Positions 1 through 7,876 of a stretch of 35,586 nt of DNA are shown piece after piece. A program made the translations under genes and the position numbers. The DNA is taken from NCBI GenBank assembly GCA_003598065.1, contig QZKR01000069.1:1-35586 (forward strand), read 5' to 3'. A model generated the notes under the pieces. It made no database searches and was not told where the DNA came from. It saw nothing but the letters and a program-made list of their open reading frames with translations. Within the stretch, counting starts at the first letter, position 1; the number at the start of each line of letters is the position of its first letter. The stretch is from Myxococcales bacterium. GTDB lineage: Bacteria; Myxococcota_A; SURF-8.

Positions 1-621
1 GACCTCGCCGGCGAGGTCCGACGCATCGCCGGCGCGGTGGCGCTGAACGGCGAGTCGGCGTTTCTCGCCGCCAAGGGCGCGGTGGAAGAACTGCTGGGCC
101 TGCTGCGCGTGGAGAATGTCGCCTTCGCGGCCGCCGGCGACGTTCCCGCCTGGGCGCATCCCGGCCGTTTCCTCAATCTTTCGATCGGCGGGCAGCCGGC
201 GGGGACCATCGCCGAACTGCATCCGCGCGTCGCCGAAGCCTTCGAGATCCGGGGGCGCGTGGGCGTTTTTGAAATCGACGCCGACCGCATGTTCGCCGCT
301 CCGAAGAAATCGATCGTCTTCATGCCGCTGCGCCGCTTTCCCACCAATCCGGTCGAGGTGACGGTGGTGGTGGACAGCCGCCGGCCGATCGCCGACGTCG
401 AAACCGTTATCCGCGAGGCGGCGCGGGAATTCCTCATCGAGACGCGTTTCCTGTACAACTACGAGGGCGACAAGCTCGCTCCGGGAAAGAAAGCCTCCAC
501 CTTCAGCGTGGTCTTCGGCGCGCCGGATCGGACCCTGACCCGCGAGGAGACGACGGCGCTTCACGAAGGGCTCGTCGCGGCGTTGCGCCGGGCGGGCATG
601 CCGTTGCGCGGCGACGCCTAG
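1..621 (+). CDS. pheT: Phenylalanyl-tRNA synthetase beta subunit, C-terminal part
   Basis: The reading frame is open from base 1, so this is the 3' end of a gene that starts outside the window. About 206 residues are visible. The first part (ESAFLAAKGAVEELL, then GTIAELHPRVAEAF) matches the end of the catalytic-like core of PheT. The last ~95 residues (from about FMPLRRFPTNPVEV to the end, including YEGDKLAPGKKAS and DRTLTREE) form the ferredoxin-fold anticodon-binding (FDX-ACB) domain that ends bacterial PheT proteins. PheT pairs with PheS to charge tRNA-Phe in the cytoplasm. The frame ends at TAG 619-621 with no sign of damage. The next gene begins 22 bp downstream and may be read from the same transcript. 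Confidence 0.93.
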   Translation, partial: DLAGEVRRIAGAVALNGESAFLAAKGAVEELLGLLRVENVAFAAAGDVPAWAHPGRFLNLSIGGQPAGTIAELHPRVAEAFEIRGRVGVFEIDADRMFAAPKKSIVFMPLRRFPTNPVEVTVVVDSRRPIADVETVIREAAREFLIETRFLYNYEGDKLAPGKKASTFSVVFGAPDRTLTREETTALHEGLVAALRRAGMPLRGDA

Positions 622-643
622 AAAAATAAGGACGGTGAAAACG

Positions 644-1543
644 ATGGCGACTACCCGCGTTTGGGCGGCGATTCTTGCGGCGGCGGCGGCGGTTTTTCTG
701 ACCGCCTGCAGCGGTCATGCGGTGACGGAAACGGTGGTGCGCAAGATCGTCGGACCGGAGGGCGGCGTCGTACTCGGGCCGACGGGCTCGAAGCTCATCG
801 TCCCGCCCAACGCTTTGCAGGATCGCGTCGAGATCACCCTGGAGCAATTGACGGACGCGGACGTCCGGCCGATGCCGATTCCGGACGAAAGCGGCGAACC
901 GGTTCCGTTTCTGTCCCGCCCGCGCATCTCGATCGCCCTGCACGTCGGCCCCGAGGGAATCGAGTTCGCTTTGCCGGCGACGGTGGAACTTTCCTACAAC
1001 CCACGCGAATACAGCTTCAGCCAGCAGAGAAACCAGATTCGCGCCTTCATGACGCCGCGCTTCGTTTTGGACTGGCGGATGGTTGAAGGCTCCGCCGAAG
1101 TGGAGGAGAACGTCTATCGGGCCGACACGCGCTCGCCCGGCGTATTCGCGCTGTTTTATTTCGACGCGCCGCCAACGGACGGCGACGCGGTCGAACAAGA
1201 CCGGACGGACGAGGCTTGCGCCTGCGACGCGCTGATCGGCGACCGTTGCCCGGCCGACGCCGACTGCCCGGCTGTCGCCCGGCTGACGGCTACGGTCCTC
1301 TCCGATTCGTCCTGCGGCGTACGCATCGGCATATTCGGTCCCCAGGACAACCCGCTGGCGCAGTTCGATCTCGCCGAGTGCGCGGACGCCGCCGATCTGC
1401 CGATCGAGGTCGAGGGTTTGGAGGGATGTCGGTTCACTTACGACGCCGCATCGGATGTGGTAACATTGGACTGCGTGGACTGTCTCGCGGTCCTGGATAC
1501 GAAGGCGTGCGAAGGCGCGCCGCGCAAGCGCGAGAATTTCTGA
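644..1543 (+). CDS. Lipoprotein with ZU5-like domain and Cys-rich tail
   Basis: This is a predicted exported lipoprotein of 299 residues. The N-terminus is a hydrophobic Ala-rich signal ending in FLTAC, giving a lipidated Cys at residue 22. Residues ~32-110 carry a ZU5-like signature (EGGVVLGPTGSKLIVPPNAL followed by beta-strand-like sequence), a fold usually found in surface or adhesion proteins. The tail from about residue 185 is Cys-rich (CACD, RCPADADCP, later paired Cys) and may be disulfide-bonded. An upstream in-frame GTG at 635 exists. The ATG at 644 is preferred because AAGGA at 628-632 lies 11 bases from it but only 2 bases from the GTG. Specific function is unknown. It sits directly before another Cys-rich lipoprotein gene and may be co-transcribed with it. 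Confidence 0.72.
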   Translation: MATTRVWAAILAAAAAVFLTACSGHAVTETVVRKIVGPEGGVVLGPTGSKLIVPPNALQDRVEITLEQLTDADVRPMPIPDESGEPVPFLSRPRISIALHVGPEGIEFALPATVELSYNPREYSFSQQRNQIRAFMTPRFVLDWRMVEGSAEVEENVYRADTRSPGVFALFYFDAPPTDGDAVEQDRTDEACACDALIGDRCPADADCPAVARLTATVLSDSSCGVRIGIFGPQDNPLAQFDLAECADAADLPIEVEGLEGCRFTYDAASDVVTLDCVDCLAVLDTKACEGAPRKRENF

Positions 1544-1563
1544 CAACCGTAAGGTGAACGAGC

Positions 1564-2946
1564 ATGACCCGCCGAACAGGCGGCCGACCGATCGGCGACG
1601 GGTGGGGCCCAAGCGCTCGTGGCGTCACGGTCGCGGGGGCGGTTTTAGCCTTGTTGCTCCTTATCGCCTGTCAGGAAGCGCCCGGAAAAAATTCAGACGA
1701 TGATGCGACGCCCTCCGACGGCGATGCGGACGAAACAGCCGAGATAAACGAAGCGGACGCCGATCTCGACGCGGAATTCTTCCCCGACGACCAGGGTGAA
1801 GAAGACGGCCTCGATCCCGGCGAGCAAGACTGTCAACTCAACGAATGCGGCCTTTGCGACGGCCCGTCCGTGAGCGGTTTGGGAGAGAATTGCGGCGAAT
1901 GCGGCCATTGGGTCTGCGCCTTGGACGGCCGGTCGGCGGTCTGCGCCGATCCGGGCCGGAACGGCTGCGGCGTCTGCGGTCCCGAAATCGTCGATCTGGG
2001 TCAGTCGTGCGGAGCCTGCGGAACGCGCGTCTGCACCGACGACGGCCAGGCCGCCCGCTGCGAGGACCCGGGCACCAACGAATGCGGCGTCTGCGGCTTG
2101 CCGCTGCCGGACTTCGGCCTGGACTGCGAAAACGACGACGGTTGCGAGGGGCTGTACGTCTGCGCGCCGAGCGGTCTGGCGCTTTTGTGCAGTGCGCCCA
2201 CGGCCAACCAATGCCGCCGTTGCGACGGTCCCGATCTGCCGCTTTTCGGCGAGCCTTGCGTCAATTCCGAGGGTTGCCCGACAACTTACGGCTGCAACGA
2301 GAACGGCACGGATACGATCTGCCCCACGCCTCCCTGGCGAAACCAGTGCGACCTCTGCGGCGGTCCGAATCTGCCGCTCGTCGGTTCCGCATGCCGCAAT
2401 GAGGACGACTGCGACGGCCAGTTCGTCTGCACCGAGGCGGGCGACGCCATGCGCTGCAATGCGCCGTTGCGCAATATCTGCGACGTTTGCGGCGGTCCGT
2501 CGCTGACCGAACTCGGCCAGCCGTGCCGGAACGATCCGGATTGCGAGGCAGGGGAGTGGGTGTGCGCCGTAGACGGACTGTCGCTCTCCTGCACCGCTCC
2601 GCTGAAAAACGCCTGCGGCGTCTGTGGCGGGCCGTTTCTGCCGCAGCTGGGCCGCTCGTGTACGAACGCCGACGGCTGCTTCGGCGAATTCGTCTGCGCG
2701 CCGAACGGCCGGTCGGTGGTCTGCAACGCTCTTCCGGCCAACGAATGCGGCTTCTGCGGACCGCCCCTGCCAGACTGGGGCGAACCCTGTGAGGACCCGG
2801 AAACCGGCGTCGGCGGTTGCTGGGCCTGCGAGGAGGACGGCCTGACGCTCTCTTGCGCGCCAGGCGGCTGTCCGGAGGGCGATGGAGACGACGAAATCGA
2901 CGAAATCGAGGATGAATTCGATATGTTGGAAGAAACGGAGCCTTGA
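1564..2946 (+). CDS. Lipoprotein with eight tandem Cys-rich repeats
   Basis: A 460-residue predicted lipoprotein. A ~20-residue N-region precedes a hydrophobic stretch ending in LLLIAC, giving a lipidated Cys at residue 36. Next comes an acidic linker rich in Asp, Glu and Gly (residues ~43-88). Eight tandem repeats of roughly 39-46 residues follow, each starting N-x-C-x-x-C (for example NECGLC, NQCDLC, NACGVC), then a Gly-Pro-rich stretch, a GxxC, an acidic DxC-type turn, a VC pair and a final C before the next N. Each unit has about six Cys, consistent with internal disulfides outside the cytoplasm. The C-terminus is acidic (DGDDEIDEIEDEFD). AAGGTGA at 1551-1557 places the start at this ATG. 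Similar Cys-rich repeats occur in surface proteins of myxobacteria-like organisms, usually without known function; an adhesive, structural or stalk role is only a guess. Confidence 0.75.
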   Translation: MTRRTGGRPIGDGWGPSARGVTVAGAVLALLLLIACQEAPGKNSDDDATPSDGDADETAEINEADADLDAEFFPDDQGEEDGLDPGEQDCQLNECGLCDGPSVSGLGENCGECGHWVCALDGRSAVCADPGRNGCGVCGPEIVDLGQSCGACGTRVCTDDGQAARCEDPGTNECGVCGLPLPDFGLDCENDDGCEGLYVCAPSGLALLCSAPTANQCRRCDGPDLPLFGEPCVNSEGCPTTYGCNENGTDTICPTPPWRNQCDLCGGPNLPLVGSACRNEDDCDGQFVCTEAGDAMRCNAPLRNICDVCGGPSLTELGQPCRNDPDCEAGEWVCAVDGLSLSCTAPLKNACGVCGGPFLPQLGRSCTNADGCFGEFVCAPNGRSVVCNALPANECGFCGPPLPDWGEPCEDPETGVGGCWACEEDGLTLSCAPGGCPEGDGDDEIDEIEDEFDMLEETEP

Positions 2947-3067
2947 GAGGCCGGACCCAGGGGAGGAAATTGGGAGGATGTCTTGCTTTTCTGGCGAATC
3001 GGATTTAGGATCGGCAATTAAGAGGGAATGCGCAACCATAACTGAAACCGATGAGCGGGGAAAGGCC

Positions 3068-4726
3068 ATGAGGAGTTTTGCGCTGGCTAAGGTGGCCATT
3101 CTGATGGGGATTCTCGTTCTCTGGGCGGCGCCCGTCCTGGCTGAGGAATGGCCGATCGGCGGCGGCGGACCGAACTACGTCACGATGACCAAGACGGCCA
3201 ACAACGTCATCTTCGGTCAGATTACGGCGACGACCCGCACAAGCGTCAGAGTGGCGATAGGCAAAGCGCTCAAGGGCAAGGCCCACGACGAAATCAATAT
3301 CGTCAGCTTCGACAAGCGCAAATACATGCCGGTCAAGGACCCTCGCGAGACATTCAAGAAGGGCGAGGACTATTATTTTTTCCTCGGTGCGGCGATGATC
3401 GGCAGCGTGCCCTTCGAACCCATCGCCGATTCGATCTACCTTCCCGTCGAGCATGGGAAAATCAAAACGTCAATCATTGCGCCGACGCTGGAGCAATACG
3501 TTCACGAACTCGACTTCGAATTCTTCGACGCCTACCTGGAAGCGCTGATCGCCATTCAGGAAAGCCGCGCCATCGACCCCGCTTTCCTGGGCCAGCTTCT
3601 GGAGCGACTGGAGAAATCGGCGAACGATCCCAACAGCACGATGACGCCGACCTACTTCACGATGGTCACGCAGCTTCAGCCCGGTTACGACAAGGAAACG
3701 GTGTTGATGGCGATGGCGGCTAGCCCGGATGTGAACAGCCGCGTGCTGGCCGTTCGGCAGATGGCGTTGATCGCGCCGCACCTGAAAGGCGGAAACGAAC
3801 CGTCCCAGCCCGAACCCGAGCCGAAAGACAAGGGCGGCAAGAAGGGCAAGAAAGCCGCCAGGCCCGCCAAAAGGGCGAAAACGGTCGATAGTTACTACGA
3901 GCGGATTTACGGCAAGCTCGTCCAGATGGTCAACAGCGACAAGTCGCGGCTGGTTCAATCGGCGGCGGCGATGGCGCTGGCGGCGGTAGACGATTTTCGG
4001 GCGATTTCGATTTTGGCCGAGCGCATCGACGCCACCGACGACGAGACGCCGGAGTTGTGCGAGGTGCATCCGGTTGCGCTTGCCAATCCGACGCGGAAAG
4101 CGGTTATCACCGCCATCGTCAGCTTCGATTCCGACGAGGCGCTGGACGTTCTGGAGCGCGAACTGCTGAAAAACAAAGTCGAGACGTTCCGCCTGATTCT
4201 GGAGATTTTCAAGGACTACACCGACACCAGCCTGCATCTGCTGCTTCTGGATCTTTTGCAGGACGCCAACTTCCTGCCGCGGCAGGTGGCGATCCTCGAA
4301 TATTTCCGCTCGATCAAGGACGACGCCACGATCGAAGGCTTGAAAAAGCTGTTCCTTTCGCCGGAGGCGGGGAGCGAATTCATCCGCAAGAGCATCGTCG
4401 AGGTGTTCCAGGACTACAAGGAACCGAAGACGACGACGGAATTCCTCTTGGAGCACGGCCTCCACGATCCGAGCCCGGTGGTGCGCCAGGCGACGGCCAA
4501 GGCTCTTGGGACGCTCGGCGATCCGACATGCGTGCCGAAGCTCAAAGACATTTACTTCAAGGAGAGCAACCGTCTGGCGCGCGAATTCTACGTCGAGACG
4601 CTCTCGATGATCCGTTCCCGCGACGCTTTCGAGACGCTCCGCTGGCTCAAGGAAAAGGAAACCGACGGCCGCATGTTGGAGCAGATCGAATTCGCGCTTA
4701 AGAAGAGCAAGTACCTTTCGCAATAG
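3068..4726 (+). CDS. Exported HEAT-repeat protein
   Basis: A 552-residue predicted periplasmic or secreted protein. The frame is open upstream to 2882. The ATG at 3068 is chosen because a purine-rich GGGGAAAGG site lies just before it and a clean signal peptide follows (hydrophobic residues ~8-25 ending APVLA|EEW). Residues ~30-120 form a separate beta-rich region (ITATTRTSVRVAIGKALKG; GEDYYFFLGAA) that may be a small binding domain. A Lys/Pro/Glu-rich linker occurs near residues 240-275 (PEPKDKGGKKGKKAARPAK). The remainder is alpha-helical HEAT-like repeats, clearest in PSPVVRQATAKALGTLGDP. HEAT solenoids are protein-binding scaffolds, and the partner here is unknown. It follows the two lipoprotein genes by 121 bp. 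Confidence 0.7.
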   Translation: MRSFALAKVAILMGILVLWAAPVLAEEWPIGGGGPNYVTMTKTANNVIFGQITATTRTSVRVAIGKALKGKAHDEINIVSFDKRKYMPVKDPRETFKKGEDYYFFLGAAMIGSVPFEPIADSIYLPVEHGKIKTSIIAPTLEQYVHELDFEFFDAYLEALIAIQESRAIDPAFLGQLLERLEKSANDPNSTMTPTYFTMVTQLQPGYDKETVLMAMAASPDVNSRVLAVRQMALIAPHLKGGNEPSQPEPEPKDKGGKKGKKAARPAKRAKTVDSYYERIYGKLVQMVNSDKSRLVQSAAAMALAAVDDFRAISILAERIDATDDETPELCEVHPVALANPTRKAVITAIVSFDSDEALDVLERELLKNKVETFRLILEIFKDYTDTSLHLLLLDLLQDANFLPRQVAILEYFRSIKDDATIEGLKKLFLSPEAGSEFIRKSIVEVFQDYKEPKTTTEFLLEHGLHDPSPVVRQATAKALGTLGDPTCVPKLKDIYFKESNRLAREFYVETLSMIRSRDAFETLRWLKEKETDGRMLEQIEFALKKSKYLSQ

Positions 4727-4750
4727 TCAGTCAAGACCCATCATAAGAGA

Positions 4751-6037
4751 ATGACCCTCCGCGTCGCCGTGGCCACGCTCGGCTGCAAGACCAACCACTA
4801 CGACACGGCGAGCTGGCTGGGGCGGCTGGATCCGGCCGTGTTCGAGATCGTACCGTTCGCCGGCATGGCGGACGTGTACGTCGTCAACTCCTGCACGGTT
4901 ACGGCCCTCGCCGACCGCCAGTCGCGCCAGGCCGCCTATCAGGCGAAACGCCGCAACCCCGAAGCGACGGTGATCCTCGCCGGTTGTTATGCGACGGTGG
5001 AAACCGGCAGCCTGACCGGTTCGCGGGTCGCCGACCGCATCCTGCCGCGCGGCGCGCCGACGGACGTCGTGCAGGCGCTGATCGACGAGGCCCGCGCGCG
5101 CGGCCTGTCGCCGCTCGACGTGGACCACGGCCCGCAGTTCGGCAGCCAGACGCGGCCCTATCTCAAGATTCAGGACGGCTGCGAGGCGGTGTGCAGCTAC
5201 TGCATCATCCCCCGCGCCCGCGGGCCGGTGAAAAGCGCGCCGGCCGACGAGGTGCTGCGCCAGCTTGAAGCGCTTGCAGAAAAAGGCGTCCAGGAGGTGG
5301 TGCTGACGGGCATCCACGTCGGCCAGTGGGGAAAGGACCTCCCCGGCCGGCCGCGCTTCGCCGAACTTCTGCGCCGCATCGGCGACAGCCGACTCGTGCC
5401 GCGCGTCCGCACCAGTTCGCTCGAACCGCTGGAGCTGACCGACGACGTAATCGACGCCGTCGCTACGTCTCGCTCCCTCTGCCCGCATCTGCACATCCCC
5501 TTGCAGAGCGGCAGCGACGGGGTGCTCGAACGCATGCGCCGGCCTTATCGGACGCGTCACTTTGCGGAACGCATCGAGCGCGCCGCGCGCGCGATCCCCG
5601 ACCTCGGCCTCGGCATGGACGTGATCGTCGGCTTTCCGGGCGAGACCGACGCCGAGTTCGCCGAGACGCTGGCTTTCGTCGAAAATCTGCCGTTTCTCTA
5701 CCTCCACGTTTTCCCCTTTTCAGTCCGGCCGGGGACGGAAGCGGCGGGCATGCCCGATCCCGTTCCGCCCGACCTGCGCAAAGCCCGCGCCCGCGAATTG
5801 ATCGAGATGGGAAAAAAGCGGCGGCGGCGCGCCGCCGAGGCGCAGATCGGCAAAATCCTCTCCGTACTCGTCGAGGCCAACCGCGATTCCGACACCGGCC
5901 TCTGGACCGGTTTCGCGCCGAACTACCATGAAGCGGCGATCGATTCGGCGGAGCCGCTCGGCGGGAGGGTCGTTGCCGTTTCGGCGGCCGGGGTGTACAA
6001 TCAGGGCCATCGAATTCGCGGCGTCCTGCATCGTTGA
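4751..6037 (+). CDS. mtaB: tRNA (t6A37) methylthiotransferase MtaB
   Basis: A 428-residue radical SAM methylthiotransferase. The N-terminal MTTase domain has the three cluster Cys in LGCKTN (C12), NSCTVT (C48) and AGCYAT (C79). The radical SAM motif is CEAVCSYC (C144, C148, C151), followed by the typical TSSLEPLE and HIPLQSGSDGVLERMRRPY segments and a C-terminal TRAM-like region (~residues 360-428). The family converts N6-threonylcarbamoyladenosine at tRNA position 37 to its 2-methylthio form. The LGCKTN and HIPLQSGS signatures and the length fit MtaB better than MiaB or RimO. The gene starts 24 bp after the HEAT-protein stop and is followed 40 bp later by rnc. Confidence 0.9.
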   Translation: MTLRVAVATLGCKTNHYDTASWLGRLDPAVFEIVPFAGMADVYVVNSCTVTALADRQSRQAAYQAKRRNPEATVILAGCYATVETGSLTGSRVADRILPRGAPTDVVQALIDEARARGLSPLDVDHGPQFGSQTRPYLKIQDGCEAVCSYCIIPRARGPVKSAPADEVLRQLEALAEKGVQEVVLTGIHVGQWGKDLPGRPRFAELLRRIGDSRLVPRVRTSSLEPLELTDDVIDAVATSRSLCPHLHIPLQSGSDGVLERMRRPYRTRHFAERIERAARAIPDLGLGMDVIVGFPGETDAEFAETLAFVENLPFLYLHVFPFSVRPGTEAAGMPDPVPPDLRKARARELIEMGKKRRRRAAEAQIGKILSVLVEANRDSDTGLWTGFAPNYHEAAIDSAEPLGGRVVAVSAAGVYNQGHRIRGVLHR

Positions 6038-6077
6038 ACCGGATCGGGGCGTCCGCGGCAAGGGAGACCCGCGCACC

Positions 6078-6809
6078 ATGGGTATGGACGACGTAGCGGC
6101 CAAGTTCACCGAAGCGGAAAAGATCCTCGGCTACTGCTTCAAAAAAGCCGACCTGCTCAGGGAGGCGCTGACGCATCGTTCCTGGTCCAACGAATATAGA
6201 GCCGGAAAACTGCCCGACAACGATCGACTCGAATATCTGGGCGATTCCGTGCTCGACCTCGTGGTGGCGCATCTGCTTTTCACCCGCCATCCGACGTTTT
6301 CCTCCGGGGAGATGACGAAAGTCCGCGCCGCGCTGGTGAATGAAACGGAGCTGGCGGCGATCACGCGGGAAAACAAGCTTGGCGCGTGCCTGCTGCTCGG
6401 CATCGGTGAAGAACGCACCGGCGGGGCGGACAAAGCCTCGAATCTGGCTCATCTCTACGAAGCGCTGCTCGGCGCGCTGTACCTGGACGGCGGGCTGGAA
6501 GCCGCCTGGCCGGTGATCGCCCGCGACATGGAGCCGCGAGTGGAAGCGCACGCCCGTGCGGTGGGCCAGGAGGATTACAAATCGCAACTTCAGGAAATCT
6601 GCGCCAAGCGGCATTGGGGGCTGCCCCAGTACCGCCTGATCGGCAGGCAGGGTCCCGACCACGAATCGTCCTTCACCGTGCAGTGCTTCGTCGGAAAATC
6701 GGCCTACGGCACGGGCGAGGGCCGCAACATCAAGGCGGCCGAGCAGCACGCCGCGCAACTCACCCTGGGCATGCTGGCCGTCCAGCAGGAACAGGAGGCA
6801 GACGAATGA
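6078..6809 (+). CDS. rnc: Ribonuclease III
   Basis: A 243-residue double-strand-specific endoribonuclease involved in rRNA and mRNA processing. The N-terminal catalytic domain has the signature NDRLEYLGDSVLD with E52 and D56. The second metal-site motif reads LAHLYEALLGALYLDGG, with E128 conserved but His (H125) where E. coli RNase III has Asp114. A C-terminal dsRNA-binding domain starts near residue 160 (DYKSQLQEI) and ends GRNIKAAEQHAAQLTLGML. The frame is open upstream, but the ATG at 6078 with GGGAGA about 10 bases before it gives the family's normal length. The stop overlaps the start of the next gene by four bases (ATGA), indicating translational coupling. Confidence 0.92.
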   Translation: MGMDDVAAKFTEAEKILGYCFKKADLLREALTHRSWSNEYRAGKLPDNDRLEYLGDSVLDLVVAHLLFTRHPTFSSGEMTKVRAALVNETELAAITRENKLGACLLLGIGEERTGGADKASNLAHLYEALLGALYLDGGLEAAWPVIARDMEPRVEAHARAVGQEDYKSQLQEICAKRHWGLPQYRLIGRQGPDHESSFTVQCFVGKSAYGTGEGRNIKAAEQHAAQLTLGMLAVQQEQEADE

Positions 6810-7210
6810 TCTTCGAATTCCAGGTGCGCACCACCGAGCGCGAGCAGTTCGTGGACGTCACGCCCCTGGTGCGTCAGGCGCTCGCCGAGTCCGGCGTCGA
6901 GGGAGACGGCGTCATCACGGTTTTCGCGCCGCACACCACCGCCGCCGTCACGATCAACGAAAACACCGACCCCGCCGTGCCGCGCGACATCCTCACCACC
7001 CTCGACCGCCTCGCGCCCTATCGCGGCGATTACGACCACGCGGAGGGCAACTCCGACGCCCACATCAAAAGCTCGCTCATTGGCGCGTCGTCGCGCGTGC
7101 TGTTCAACGGCGGCCAGCTATTGCTCGGCCCCTGGCAGGGTATTTTCTTCGCCGAGTTCGACGGCCCGCGCACGCGGCAGCTTGTCGTCCATGTGGGAGG
7201 AACGCGTTAG
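6806..7210 (+). CDS. yjbQ: YjbQ family protein (UPF0047)
   Basis: A 134-residue single-domain protein of the YjbQ/UPF0047 family. The typical motifs are FAPHTTAAVTINENTDPAV (with the conserved His), DAHIKSSLIG, and LLLGPWQGIFFAEFDGPR near the C-terminus. Members form small trimers. They have been reported to have weak thiamine-phosphate synthase activity, but their true cellular role is unsettled. The ATG at 6806 overlaps the rnc stop codon, and GGAGG lies 8 bases upstream. Co-transcription with rnc is likely. Confidence 0.88.
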   Translation: MIFEFQVRTTEREQFVDVTPLVRQALAESGVEGDGVITVFAPHTTAAVTINENTDPAVPRDILTTLDRLAPYRGDYDHAEGNSDAHIKSSLIGASSRVLFNGGQLLLGPWQGIFFAEFDGPRTRQLVVHVGGTR

Positions 7211-7876
7211 ATGATGAAGCGGATGCTTCTTCTGCTGGCGGCGGCGGTCGTCGCGCTTGCCGCGCCGGCGGCTTTCGCCGACGAAGCCTGCGGCTACAGT
7301 TGCCCGCCGAACCATCTCTGCGTCGAACGGGGCGTGGACAATCTCTGCTGGCAGGCTTGTCGCATGGACAACCAGTGCGCCTCCAACTGTTGCATCGAAG
7401 TGGAAGCCCCGTACGCGATCTGGATTTGCGGCGCGGAGAGCGAATGCAGCGGCGAACCCGACGACGGGGATTCGCCCGATGGCGAGGAGGATGGAGACGA
7501 GCCAGACGGCGAGGAGGACGACGGCGACGCGGCGGCCGACGACGGCGACGACTCCGGCGACGGCCCTTGCGACGGCGAGAGTTGCGCCGACGACGAACTG
7601 TGCATCGCCGTTCAGCCCGGCCAGCCCTTCTGCTCGCCCATTTGCGAGCACGACGCCGAATGCGACGACGAGTGCTGCACGCAATTCCAGCCCGGCTACA
7701 AGGCCTGCGTGCCGGCGGTGGTCGCCTGCCCCGCCGACCGCATCTGGGTGTCCGACAACCCCAGCCGCGTCGTCTGTTCGCAGCCGACGCCGGGCTCGTT
7801 CGGGCTCTGGCCGCTTCTGCTTGTCGCTTTCACGATGATGGTGTTCCGTCATGCCCAACGCCGAACCCGTAAATAG
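7211..7876 (+). CDS. Secreted two-module Cys-rich protein with C-terminal membrane anchor
   Basis: A 221-residue predicted exported protein. The signal peptide (MKRMLLLLAAAVVALAAPAAFA|DE) is followed by two related Cys-rich modules, residues ~24-80 and ~115-180. Both have the order C-x-x-x-x-C, a CxxxC-type element, a CC pair (NCCIE and ECCTQ) and a final aromatic/Cys segment, suggesting an internal duplication. They are separated by a very acidic Asp/Glu/Gly linker (DGEEDGDEPDGEEDDGD). The C-terminus is a hydrophobic helix followed by an Arg/Lys-rich tail (GSFGLWPLLLVAFTMMVFRHA, then QRRTRK), resembling C-terminal sorting or anchoring signals. GGGAGG at 7195-7200 sets the start, either ATG of the MM pair. 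The 3' end overlaps the next gene by 26 bp. Function is unknown. Confidence 0.72.
   Translation: MMKRMLLLLAAAVVALAAPAAFADEACGYSCPPNHLCVERGVDNLCWQACRMDNQCASNCCIEVEAPYAIWICGAESECSGEPDDGDSPDGEEDGDEPDGEEDDGDAAADDGDDSGDGPCDGESCADDELCIAVQPGQPFCSPICEHDAECDDECCTQFQPGYKACVPAVVACPADRIWVSDNPSRVVCSQPTPGSFGLWPLLLVAFTMMVFRHAQRRTRK

Noticed and set aside
1845-2840. Periodic DNA repeats that might suggest a CRISPR array or minisatellite
   Set aside because: The period follows the Cys-rich protein repeats, the units are diverged at the DNA level, and no spacer pattern exists.
2882-3067. An N-terminal extension of the HEAT-repeat protein
   Set aside because: The extension would bury the signal peptide and begins inside the preceding gene; the ATG at 3068 has a good ribosome binding site.
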